From: a virus
Virus record (IMG/VR): IMGVR_UViG_3300031566_000432
Coordinates: 1-21,596 of that record
Length of the DNA stretch: 21,596 bases
Strand: one strand, 5' to 3'
Shown here: piece by piece, positions 10,301 to 16,536 of the stretch
Layout: each line of letters opens with the position of its first letter
How positions within the stretch are numbered: the stretch's first letter is position 1
The notes under the pieces: model-generated
Database searches by the model: none
Seen by the model: only the letters and a program-made list of their open reading frames with translations
What the model was told of the DNA's origin: nothing
Translations under genes and position numbers: made by a program

Positions 10301-10801
10301 CGTCGCGTTCAGATCGGTCGTCGCCATCACGAGCGTCGGGGGGAGGACGGCGTAGTAGTCCGTTGCGCCAAGCAGCCCGGCCGGAATCGTTCCCGTGCTC
10401 GTGATCTGGTACGGGCCGTCCTGATCGTTCAAGCCGTGCCCCGCGAACTCGATCTCGTCCGCTACGTCCGCGATGTCCGGGGCGGGGATCGGGGACAACG
10501 TCTGGAACGGCAGGTACCCCTCGTTGCGGAAGATCCGGACGTAGAGATCTCCGAATTCGAGGATGTAGGCCTGCTCGTCGCTGTAGATGAACGGGACGAG
10601 CCGAGTCCTCTTCGCTGAGTTCTTCACCTCGGCGACGTATCGAGTTCCAGACCGGCGGGTGACCGCTCCGTGTGGCGTGATCGACAAGTTCAGCAGTTGA
10701 CGCGCCGCGCGCGCGTACTTGTCGAGCTCCGTTCGGCCGTACATCCGCGGAGACCACTCGCCCGCGTTGAAGCTGTTCTGGATCGGCGTCGATCTTGCCA
10801 T
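7343..10801 (-). CDS. Tail nozzle/hub protein, T7 gp12-like (tail tubular protein B), enlarged
   Basis: 1152 residues, ATG at 10801 joined to the previous stop as TGATG. The N-terminus has NSFNAGEWSPRMYGRTELDK and then LLNLSITPHGAVTRRSGTRY (about residues 9-55). This is the signature opening of podovirus nozzle proteins, which form the hexameric tube below the adaptor ring. The rest is beta-rich, with FEQRLWWAANHGSPQTIW (616-633) and a tail of repeated DVLADGVVVDD-type strands. T7 gp12 is 794 residues; the extra length here is largely five copies of a ~60-residue module (see separate repeat entry) placed between the expected hub blocks. It probably forms the distal tail and may carry surface-exposed decorations. 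The family assignment is strong; the module function is unknown. Confidence 0.93.
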   Translation of the reverse strand: MARSTPIQNSFNAGEWSPRMYGRTELDKYARAARQLLNLSITPHGAVTRRSGTRYVAEVKNSAKRTRLVPFIYSDEQAYILEFGDLYVRIFRNEGYLPFQTLSPIPAPDIADVADEIEFAGHGLNDQDGPYQITSTGTIPAGLLGATDYYAVLPPTLVMATTDLNATTDLFTSTAHGLSDQMGPFRLSSNITTPTGLLRSTDYYVVYVDLNTFRLSLNPGGGAVDFTDVGVGLLTMTPTVAYKRDRMRLSLAPGGAAEDITDAGTGTHTLTPVGAGLTTPIEVMTPYIEADLPLLSFAQSADVLYIAHENYEPRKLSRYSPHGFSLEVIDFADGPYLAENTTDTVIVPDAVSGNEITLTASKAIFTGNDVGRPYRYRSTNGGSAVHWGWGKILAVNPIIFTDGDIEGHDFNAAHVFAGAAGYIDIGVNHGMDTGELVRVLEYGTLPNGLAEATDYYVRADSAQRWGFFPTKADAILDTNRIDPDPGGTAAGVPCGRITSSVIDIVSHGYTGGDGPVTLSNSGGGLPAGLAGGTDYYIGFVATDALTLSLSKGGTPKGIDDNQGGGTHTMSSATVPFSSAQASVEGELANTDAKTTWRLGAWGADPALKFPRAVTFFEQRLWWAANHGSPQTIWSSKSGDFENHAPTGFSSDDPTDLDDDVAADNAISYAIGANDVNVINWFAPVTSLLLGTQSRTWNAAAALQGDAIAPANIQVRPGAQKGASSLSPLAVDNRAIYVSATGRRVHSIGYTADSETFSAEDLTLLADHVTKSGVTDMAYANEPWSTVWCVRQDGIMAALALIRDQDISGWSRHQVGGAFVAAYSMTIVASTDVSIAADTVTEVAHGLLDGQRVRWLASGATLPAPFVDNKDYYVRAVDADTLSFHPTAFDAANDTNRIDITTVGSGSPTLGAATNAQVESVAVIPSPAGVQSPGARANVNHDQVWLVVRRTINGVTKRYVEFIEDEFDDDDLTVDAYMVDGGLSRDDTATTSISGLLHLAGEFVDVLADGVVVDDVQVSVGGVVTLVDAAEKVHVGLHYDSDFQGMRLEIPSRSGSTQGRNKRIDHIVLRLNATLGLSFGPDEQSLENLGPKLLPASLRLDTVATPFTGDIEVAFDAGWETHGEVFIRQDRPLPFTLVALLPALQTADRGNRQ
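8087..10444 (-). repeat. Five diverged protein modules of ~60 residues inside the tail hub gene
   Basis: The module pattern is HGL-x-D-x-(D/Q)GP-V/F-x-L ... LPAGL-x-x-x-TDYYV ... D-x-x-(T/L)-x-x-LS ... I-x-D-x-G-x-GT-x-T. Copies: residues 120-152 (10444-10346, lacking its second half), 176-236 (10276-10094), 429-488 (9517-9338), 507-570 (9283-9092) and 844-905 (8272-8087). An extra second half alone, MRLSLAPGG...ITDAGTGTHTLTP, lies at residues 247-272 (about 10063-9986). TDYY or KDYY is kept in every full copy. The copies are diverged at DNA level. They are probably small beta domains inserted into hub loops; that structure is inference. Confidence 0.85.
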
Positions 10802-12645
10802 CAGCTCACCACCCGGCTGCGCCGGATTCTGCCTCGGGCCCGTTCCCAGGCTCCGGGGAGTTCCTCTTCCTCATCTCGGAATTTCGGCTCCTGGCCGTTC
10901 GCCGATGCGGCGATGGCCCACAGCTTCTCCCATTTCCGCAATACGGCCTCTAGCTTACCGGAGTCGCCCGTAATGGCCTCAACCGTGTCGAGCGCGAGCA
11001 TCGCGGCAAAAACATCCCTGAATTGGGCGTCCATCTCCATGGGGTCCGTGATCCGCATCGTGTAGAGGATGTCGAGCGGGGCCGTGAGGTTCGTGATGAT
11101 CTTCCGGCCCTCGACCCGGTACGGGAGGCGGTGCGGATTGTCGACATCGATCAACCGCAGACAGTCGTTCGGGAGTGTGAATTGCCGCGCGAACTCGAAG
11201 AGCGGGACATCGACATCCGCCGCGAGTCGCGCCCGGTTCGTTGCGAAGTTCCACGGCACCGAGCGCAGCAATTCGTCGCGGACCTCGTCGAACCGCTCGT
11301 TCAGGATCCGGGCCGCCTTGCTCTCTGCCTCGAGGCTCTCGATCCGGCGCTCGCCCATGCAGATGAGCGCAGCGTTGGCGATCGAGGTCTCTGACGGATC
11401 ACGCAGGTCCGCCCCAGGCGGCGGGACGACCGGCGGAATCGGCCCCGGTGGCGACACGGCCGGCGGATCCCAGTCGATCGTGAGCACGACGCCCAATAGA
11501 CCCTCGGCCGTCACCGTTCCGTTCGACGAACTGTTGATCTGCCGACGCGAGTTCGTGAGCCCCGTAGACTCGGCAAGCCGGATCGCGATCCGTTGCGACA
11601 GCGAGGTGCGCGCGCGCAACGCGATCTGGAGATCCTCCGCAAGCTTGTCCGTCAGGGTGAACACGGGGACACCCGAGTAGCCCGACGTTCCGTAGACGTA
11701 GACGGTGCCTGCGGTGTGGGCCGGCGAGGTGACGAGGTTCCCCGTCCCGGCCTTGGCCGCCGCCTTCAAGTCGGGAGCGCGCCACAGGAATTGCATCGTC
11801 GGGTGCAGGCCATCGAGCGGTTTCCCCAGTTGCGCGCCGATGCGGTAGTTCTCGCCCAGCCCGGGATACGGGCCCGCGCGCGCCGAGAAGCTCAGGGTGG
11901 CCCCCGCCGAGCCGCGGAAGCGCTTCTCCAAGAAGTACCGGGTGCCGGCCGTCACGGTGTTGCCCGGGCTGAAGCTCGTCGCCTCGAAGTAGTCGCTAGG
12001 CCCGGCCGGGATGTCCGTAATAGCGGCCCACGGGGTCTCCCCGATCAGCGCGCCGGGGCCCCACGCTCTGAAGCTGCCGTCCGCGAGATACAGCAGGTTC
12101 TTATGCGTCCCACCCGTCCCGCCGACCCGCGTCAGCGCGCCCCAGTAGATGCCCGTGACGTTTCCGGAAGTGCTGCAGACGAATGACTGCCCGATCGAGT
12201 CCACGACGGACGGGAACTCCGGCACAGGGATCGGCTGTAGGGTGAACAGATGTGTGTAGTCCGCGACGTTGCTGTTCTGCACCCACAGCGACGCTCCAAA
12301 CGCGCCTTCCATGATCCGGATCGACAGGAGGTCGTTGATGTAGCCCTCGTCATGAATGTCAAAGCGCCGGTCGAGCGCGAGCACATCGATGTTAGGGTTG
12401 TTCGCGATGGCACTCGTTACCGCGGAACGAACGCGGATCATCGCGTCGTTCACGATCACGTCGCCGAGTCCGATCCCACTCGTATCGAGGATCACGACGA
12501 TTCCCCGAGTGGCTGGGCTCTTGCCGCCTCCCGTGCCGTAGCTAATCGACGTTCCGCGCACGAGGTTGAACGAGTCCTCGTCGTACTCAACGTCGTTGTA
12601 CGGGTCGCTGATCGACCCCGCCGCGCTCAGGTGAATCTCGGGCAC
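10801..12645 (-). CDS. Fusion: beta-rich appendage domain + second tail adaptor (T7 gp11-like)
   Basis: 614 residues. The start is a GTG at 12645 directly after the previous gene's TAG, with AAGGGAG nine bases upstream. Residues 1-392 are beta-rich. RGIVVILDTSGIGLGDVIVN (47-66) and VPVFTLTDKLAEDLQ (326-340) resemble the two ends of a DNRLRE-like beta-sandwich. The stretch between (about 145-242: DSIGQSFVCSTSGNVTGIYW ... TVTAGTRYFLEKRF) looks like an inserted jelly-roll. A Pro-rich linker (PPAVSPPGPIPPVVPPPG, 394-411) joins residues 415-600, which are clearly paralogous to the adaptor encoded at 13155-13772: both have PSETSIANAALI, SWNFAT/PWNFAT, YRVEGRK and EAITGD. The adaptor half should sit in the ring under the portal, so the N-terminal part would project as an appendage, possibly a receptor-binding one. 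That last step is inference. Confidence 0.88.
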   Translation of the reverse strand: MPEIHLSAAGSISDPYNDVEYDEDSFNLVRGTSISYGTGGGKSPATRGIVVILDTSGIGLGDVIVNDAMIRVRSAVTSAIANNPNIDVLALDRRFDIHDEGYINDLLSIRIMEGAFGASLWVQNSNVADYTHLFTLQPIPVPEFPSVVDSIGQSFVCSTSGNVTGIYWGALTRVGGTGGTHKNLLYLADGSFRAWGPGALIGETPWAAITDIPAGPSDYFEATSFSPGNTVTAGTRYFLEKRFRGSAGATLSFSARAGPYPGLGENYRIGAQLGKPLDGLHPTMQFLWRAPDLKAAAKAGTGNLVTSPAHTAGTVYVYGTSGYSGVPVFTLTDKLAEDLQIALRARTSLSQRIAIRLAESTGLTNSRRQINSSSNGTVTAEGLLGVVLTIDWDPPAVSPPGPIPPVVPPPGADLRDPSETSIANAALICMGERRIESLEAESKAARILNERFDEVRDELLRSVPWNFATNRARLAADVDVPLFEFARQFTLPNDCLRLIDVDNPHRLPYRVEGRKIITNLTAPLDILYTMRITDPMEMDAQFRDVFAAMLALDTVEAITGDSGKLEAVLRKWEKLWAIAASANGQEPKFRDEEEELPGAWERARGRIRRSRVVS

Positions 12646-13158
12646 CTAGCGTCGCTCCCTTGGCAGGATGCGCCGCGCGAGCGCGCGGTATTTGATGTCC
12701 GCGTCTTTCAAACCCTTCGAGCGCGAGAACCGCACGGTCCTTCCGTCCGCGAGCTCGAAATCGTTGTCGAGCATCCAGTCGTGAACCCGGCGCGCAAGTT
12801 CCCAGTCGAATGGGGGGGCGTCCGGGCTGTGCCGCTCCTCGATCTCGGGGAGGCCGTACCCGCTGATCGCCTCGAAGGTCCGAGGCGTCAAGAACTCGAC
12901 CTCCATGAGCAGCCACGCACCGTAGATCTCCGGACTGCCACCCTTGTAGACCGCGAAGTACGCGAAGTCGTCGCAATCCTCCTCGCACCAGTTCGGGCTG
13001 AAGTCGCGTAGCTCGCTGCGGGCCAGAATCCGGTTGGTGACGCGGCGGAACAGCCGGCGGGCCCGAACCTCCTCGCGCGGCCGCCAGGGTCCGGTGTGGG
13101 AGAAGCGGAGCGCGCCCTCGCCGCGCCCAATCGTGAAATCCTTGAACCGCGGGATCAC
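12646..13158 (-). CDS. Unrecognised 170-residue protein between two adaptor genes
   Basis: Start is a GTG at 13158 overlapping the upstream stop as GTGA; the TAG stop directly abuts the next gene's GTG. The protein is compact, charged and aromatic-rich, with a CEEDC pair (C58, C62) in an acidic patch (NWCEEDCDDFAYFAVYKGG) and a C-terminal helical part with RRVHDWMLDN and KYRALARRILPRERR. No signal peptide or membrane segment is seen. The HDW plus later ALARR pattern is faintly like the end of DUF1353-type phage proteins, but the rest does not fit, so I assign no function. Its placement between the plain adaptor and the fused adaptor, with coupled translation on both sides, suggests it acts in tail assembly. 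Confidence 0.82.
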   Translation of the reverse strand: MIPRFKDFTIGRGEGALRFSHTGPWRPREEVRARRLFRRVTNRILARSELRDFSPNWCEEDCDDFAYFAVYKGGSPEIYGAWLLMEVEFLTPRTFEAISGYGLPEIEERHSPDAPPFDWELARRVHDWMLDNDFELADGRTVRFSRSKGLKDADIKYRALARRILPRERR

Positions 13159-13772
13159 AGCGGTGTTCCGACCCCAGTCGGGACGTTGCGGACGAAGCCC
13201 TGCTCCTCACGGGCGTCGAGCCATTCGGAAGCCTCGAGATGCCTGGGACTCGGCTCCTGCCCGTCTGGCTGGCGGGATTTCGCGATCTTCTCGTTTCGCA
13301 TCGACATGAGTGTGGCGACCTTCTGGTCGTCGCCCGTGATCGCCTCGCAGATGTCCGCCGCGAGCGCCGCCGCGAGCGCCTGCCGGAACATCACGTCCAT
13401 CACGAGAGGGTCGGTGACCCGCGCGGTGTACTCGATGTTGATCGGCGTTCCCATGTCGGTGAGGACCTTCCGCCCCTCGACCCGGTACGGGTACTTCGAA
13501 CGGTTTTCCACGTCGAGCAGCCGCAGGCAGTCACTCGGGAGGGTGTACTGGCGATCGAATCCCCAGAGCGGGGCCGCGACATCCGCCGCGAGCTGGGCGC
13601 GCTTCGTGGCGAAGTTCCACGAGTGCGACCGCAGCAGGTCGTCGCGCACCTCCGCGTACCGGTCGTTCACGAGCGTCGAGGTCTTGTCGGTGCCGGAGAT
13701 GGATTCGATGCGCTGCTCGCCCAGCAGGATGAGGGCGGCGTTCGCGATCGAGGTTTCGGACGGAGTCGACAT
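13155..13772 (-). CDS. Tail adaptor / gatekeeper, T7 gp11-like (tail tubular protein A)
   Basis: 205 residues from the ATG at 13772. This start is preferred over an ATG six codons upstream because GGAGG lies 6 bases before it. The sequence TPSETSIANAALILLGEQRI, then VRDDLLRSHSWNFATKRAQL, then DCLRLLDVEN, YRVEGRK and a helical C-terminal part is typical of the podovirus adaptor that forms a dodecameric ring between portal and nozzle. T7 gp11 is 196 residues, so the length fits. The gene heads the tail block, about 70 bases after the head decoration gene, and is preceded by a strong hairpin. A second, fused copy of the same domain is encoded 0.5 kb downstream; more than half of the aligned residues look identical by eye. 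Confidence 0.9.
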   Translation of the reverse strand: MSTPSETSIANAALILLGEQRIESISGTDKTSTLVNDRYAEVRDDLLRSHSWNFATKRAQLAADVAAPLWGFDRQYTLPSDCLRLLDVENRSKYPYRVEGRKVLTDMGTPINIEYTARVTDPLVMDVMFRQALAAALAADICEAITGDDQKVATLMSMRNEKIAKSRQPDGQEPSPRHLEASEWLDAREEQGFVRNVPTGVGTPL

Positions 13773-13784
13773 GGCGTGCCTCCA

Positions 13785-13817
13785 GGGCAACCCCCCGCCC
13801 CATACGGGAGGTTGCCC
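13785..13817 (-). promoter_or_regulatory. Strong hairpin just upstream of the adaptor gene's ribosome binding site
   Basis: GGGCAACC (13785-13792) pairs with GGTTGCCC (13810-13817). After one mismatch the stem continues with CCCG (13794-13797) and CGGG (13805-13808), leaving a 7-base loop. It fills most of the gap after the decoration gene and ends two bases from the CCTCC complement of the Shine-Dalgarno site (13779-13783). There is no T-run, so it is not a classic intrinsic terminator in either direction. It could be an RNA processing site, a partial terminator or a stability element. Confidence 0.7.
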
Positions 13818-13842
13818 CTAGGCTAGCAGTCGCCCGGCGGGA

Positions 13843-14397
13843 TCAGTTGCCACCCGAGGTGTAGACCGCCTCGAGCACGTACTCGGAAGCCACGATTCCG
13901 ACCTCTGCCGAGATCGTCATCGCGATGTCGAACGAATCCGGTGCGTCTTCGAGCGAGCCATAGTTCGATGCCCCGAGATTCGACATGACCCAGAGGGCCT
14001 TGCTGCGGGCCTCGTTCGGGATCGTCCCTTCGGCCGTCAGCACGTCCACGCGCGCGATGGCCGCCGTGATGTCGATCATCGGGGAGGTCCCGACCGCGCA
14101 GAAGAGGTTGATGTCGACCAGAGCGCCGCCCTCCCCCAGGTACAGACCGAAATCGCCGGCCGCCGAGGTCGACGCGTCTGCCGCGTGCGACAGGTACAGG
14201 TGAATGAGCCGGTCGCTCTTCTTCATCGTGAAGAAGCGCACCACGTCCCCGGCCGCAGTGGCGGTGGTGACCGTCGCCGTGGCCCGCTTGTACCGCAGGG
14301 TCGCGTGGTTCCGGCCCGGCGTGACCTTGATGCGTGGGTCCGAAATCGACGAAGAGGAGACGGTGTCGTTGTAATGATCGGAATAGAGGTCGGCCAT
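13843..14397 (-). CDS. Probable head decoration / capsid-associated protein
   Basis: 184 residues, ATG at 14397 with a strong AAGGAG 8 bases upstream. The protein is beta-rich and small-residue-rich. Recognisable blocks are HATLRYKRATATVTTATAAGD (about 31-51), MKKSDRLIHLYLSHAAD (58-74), GDFGLYLGEGGALVDINLF (81-99) and a C-terminal AMTISAEVGIVASEYVLEAV. No signal peptide or membrane segment is present. I do not recognise a named family. Location immediately downstream of the major capsid gene, with its own strong ribosome binding site, and the beta-rich composition suit a decoration or capsid-stabilising protein. This role is inference. Confidence 0.85.
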   Translation of the reverse strand: MADLYSDHYNDTVSSSSISDPRIKVTPGRNHATLRYKRATATVTTATAAGDVVRFFTMKKSDRLIHLYLSHAADASTSAAGDFGLYLGEGGALVDINLFCAVGTSPMIDITAAIARVDVLTAEGTIPNEARSKALWVMSNLGASNYGSLEDAPDSFDIAMTISAEVGIVASEYVLEAVYTSGGN

Positions 14398-14427
14398 GGA
14401 AGTGGCTCCTTGTGTTGCTTGCCCGAA

Positions 14428-14459
14428 GGGCGGCGGCCGGAACCTCCGCGCCGCCGCCC
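14428..14459 (-). terminator. GC-rich hairpin after the major capsid gene
   Basis: GGGCGGCGG (14428-14436) pairs perfectly with CCGCCGCCC (14451-14459) around a 14-base loop that can pair further inside. On the transcribed minus strand the 3' arm runs into GCCCTTCGGGC, a second small hairpin that overlaps the first and so competes with it. No T-run follows. It may act as a partial terminator lowering expression after the capsid gene, or as an RNase site; the decoration gene's Shine-Dalgarno site lies 17 bases further on. Confidence 0.6.
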
Positions 14460-14483
14460 ATCAGAATGCTGTCATGTGCTGCC

Positions 14484-15365
14484 CTACGACTCGTCGACGA
14501 GGATCCGAACCACGCCCTTCTCGTCCATGCGGGTCGCGCCCATGTCCATCTCGGTCCGAACCTGAATCGAGTGGCGCTTCTGCGGGAGCACGTCGATGAA
14601 GGACCGGGCTTCCTGCCCGATCGAGAGCTGCATCGACATCTTCACCCAGAAGAACGCGTCGCGGATGCTGCTGCCGTCGATCGCAGCGCGCTGGGTCTTC
14701 TTGAAATCGAACCCGAGGTACGTGTCCACCTGCCCGTTCACCAGGGCGCGGATCGTGTTGTAGTCCGCGCTCGTGACCTCGGTCGTTCCGAGAAGCTGCT
14801 GCCGCGCCTTGGCAGAGAGCGCACCGTGCCACGAGTAGTCGCCCTGGTCCTCTTCGTTCTCCGCTGCCTCGAGGAGCGATCGGGCCTTGATGAGGTCGGC
14901 GACGATCAGCACCTGCGAGGTTCCCGTTGCGTTGTACGAGAAGGCCGTGTCGAAGACCACGTCGGTCGTTCCGTCGACCCCGGTCTTGGCCGTCGCGTCG
15001 AACGCGGCCAGGATCGTGTCGTCCAGCTTTCGGTTCGCCGCTGCGGCCTGCATCCGGGTGTACGGATTGATCGGGTCGTTCAGGAGTCGGCGGCGGTCTG
15101 CCCGGTCGACGAGGTCCGCGATCTCCTTCGTCGCGAGCGTGACCATGCGTCGGCGGTGCGGGTGGTCGGTGTACTCGGTGTCGCCGTGACGGTTCGTCAC
15201 GTCCTGCATCTCGACCGAGCCGACCTGATCGTAGAACTCGCGGTCGCCTTCGACGAGGTTGTCGACCATGACGGCCATGCGAAGACGGTTGTCCTGCTGC
15301 TGCTGCAGAACGCGGACGCCGTCAGCATACTGCTTGGTAAAGGCGGTGGTGATCTCGACGGACAT
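14484..15365 (-). CDS. Major capsid protein
   Basis: 293 residues, ATG at 15365 with GGAGG 7 bases upstream, one of the best ribosome binding sites in the window. It begins VEITTAFTKQYADGVRVLQQ and contains RRMVTLATKEIADLVDRADR (about 72-91), DPINPYTRMQAAAANRKLDD (97-116) and a C-terminal region with YLGFDFKKTQ, DAFFWVKMSMQLSIGQEARS and SIQVRTEMDMGATRMDEKG. These blocks are typical of podovirus capsid proteins with the HK97 fold that follow a scaffold gene. The gene sits between scaffold and decoration genes, with the window's longest gap between minus-strand genes (223 bases) upstream, suggesting separate high expression. The HK97 fold is assumed from the family, not seen directly. Confidence 0.93.
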   Translation of the reverse strand: MSVEITTAFTKQYADGVRVLQQQQDNRLRMAVMVDNLVEGDREFYDQVGSVEMQDVTNRHGDTEYTDHPHRRRMVTLATKEIADLVDRADRRRLLNDPINPYTRMQAAAANRKLDDTILAAFDATAKTGVDGTTDVVFDTAFSYNATGTSQVLIVADLIKARSLLEAAENEEDQGDYSWHGALSAKARQQLLGTTEVTSADYNTIRALVNGQVDTYLGFDFKKTQRAAIDGSSIRDAFFWVKMSMQLSIGQEARSFIDVLPQKRHSIQVRTEMDMGATRMDEKGVVRILVDES

Positions 15366-15588
15366 GGTTGTCCCTCCGTTTGGTGTGTGAAAACCAACGA
15401 AGGGCTCCCCGCGTCTCGCGGACCCGTCTACGTCTTATCGCGACGCCTTCAGCCGTGCTTTCCGGCGAGCACCCGGACGGCGCGTTGCGCCGCTCCCCGA
15501 GACATTCGATCACCGCTTCTAGCGGATCGCGGACCCTTTTGGACTACCCGCTTGACCGGAAATAAGCATGCCAACTCGATTCGCGCAA
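15366..15588 (-). promoter_or_regulatory. Leader region of the major capsid gene, with hairpins
   Basis: This 223-base gap holds no convincing gene. It contains adjoining inverted repeats: TCCGG/CCGGA (15461-15477) directly followed by CGGCGC/GCGCCG with a 3-base loop (15478-15492). An alternative GTGCT/AGCAC pairing (15455-15472) would exclude the first. Further pairs are CCGCG/CGCGG (15409-15421) and an imperfect TTGGT/ACCAA stem (about 15378-15397) right before the Shine-Dalgarno site (15373-15377). A TTGGCA hexamer exists on the minus strand (15574-15569), but no good -10 box at the right spacing. A phage-specific promoter or a processing site is plausible but not shown. Confidence 0.45.
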
Positions 15589-16524
15589 CTACTCCGGGTA
15601 CGCCGTCCGGTAGGCGGCGTCACGCTTGTGCTGAATCTCTTTTCGTTCCGGATGGTTGCGCGTCGCCAGCACCTCGATGATGTGCGGGTCGTTGTTCATC
15701 TGCTCGATGATGTCGAGCGCCTGTTCGCGCGTCCACGCGAAACCCGATCCAGGCCGCGCGCCCGTGAACGCATCCTCGGAGAATTTTCCGGCGAGCTCGG
15801 CGAAGGCCTTCACGAACAGCGGGTGGTCCGCGATCGTGTGGCCGTCCGGCAGCACGATCTGGGAGACCGCTTCCGCGTCCTCCCCGAAGGCTTCCTTGAA
15901 GGCACGGATCCCGCCGTTCACCATGGCGTCGTAGCCCGCCCCCCAACTCTCGCGAAGGGAGCGTTCGGCAGCATCGTGCATGCTCTGCACGTAGGCCCTG
16001 GCTCTCTCGTTGTTCTCGTACTGCACCTCCTCGAAGTCGCGCATCGTCTTGTTCATCTGCGCGTTCGTGAGGCCTGCGCTGTGGAGGCGTTGCATCATCG
16101 CCTTCTGCAGATTCGGATCCCAGTTGCTCTCGGGACGCGGCTCGAAGTCGCCGAGGTCGTAGCCGTCCGGGGTCTCGGGGCGGCCGAGTTCGGAGTAGAA
16201 CTTGTCCCAGTCCTTCTCGGTGAACTTCTCGTTCGGGCGCGTGATCTTCTCCATCCCGACGAGGCTCTGCGCGCCGATGAAGTCCTCCATCAGGCCGCGG
16301 ATGCCACGGGGCTCCTCGCCCTCGACGTAGGCGTCGAAGATCTTGTGGTCGCCGATGCCCGGGGGCATGGCGGCGCGCACGGCCGCGAAGTCCGGCGTGG
16401 ACGGGAAGGCGGCGGGCGGTGTCGGGGTCGCCACGACTTCGGGCGTCGGGGGCGCGGGATCGACCACATCGGGCGTGTCGCCCGTATCGGGTGCGTCAGG
16501 AATGGAAACGTCGGGCGCGGCCAT
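15589..16524 (-). CDS. Capsid assembly scaffold protein
   Basis: 311 residues, ATG at 16524 with a near-perfect AAAGGAGG 6 bases upstream that overlaps the previous gene's TAA. The first ~45 residues are acidic, Pro/Thr-rich and disordered. They are followed by helical, charged sequence with ITRPNEKFTEKDWDKFYSEL and GRPETPDGYDLGDF (about 94-125), a block I recognise from podovirus scaffold proteins, then coiled-coil-like helices and a basic C-terminal end. Scaffolds co-assemble with capsid subunits inside the procapsid and leave before DNA packaging. Position directly upstream of the capsid gene and downstream of the portal supports this. Confidence 0.9.
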   Translation of the reverse strand: MAAPDVSIPDAPDTGDTPDVVDPAPPTPEVVATPTPPAAFPSTPDFAAVRAAMPPGIGDHKIFDAYVEGEEPRGIRGLMEDFIGAQSLVGMEKITRPNEKFTEKDWDKFYSELGRPETPDGYDLGDFEPRPESNWDPNLQKAMMQRLHSAGLTNAQMNKTMRDFEEVQYENNERARAYVQSMHDAAERSLRESWGAGYDAMVNGGIRAFKEAFGEDAEAVSQIVLPDGHTIADHPLFVKAFAELAGKFSEDAFTGARPGSGFAWTREQALDIIEQMNNDPHIIEVLATRNHPERKEIQHKRDAAYRTAYPE

Positions 16525-16536
16525 GGGGTGCCTCCT

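Noticed and set aside
12646-13158. DUF1353-type assignment for the 170-residue protein
   Set aside because: Only a HDW ... ALARR arrangement near the C-terminus is similar; the expected N-terminal strand pattern is missing.
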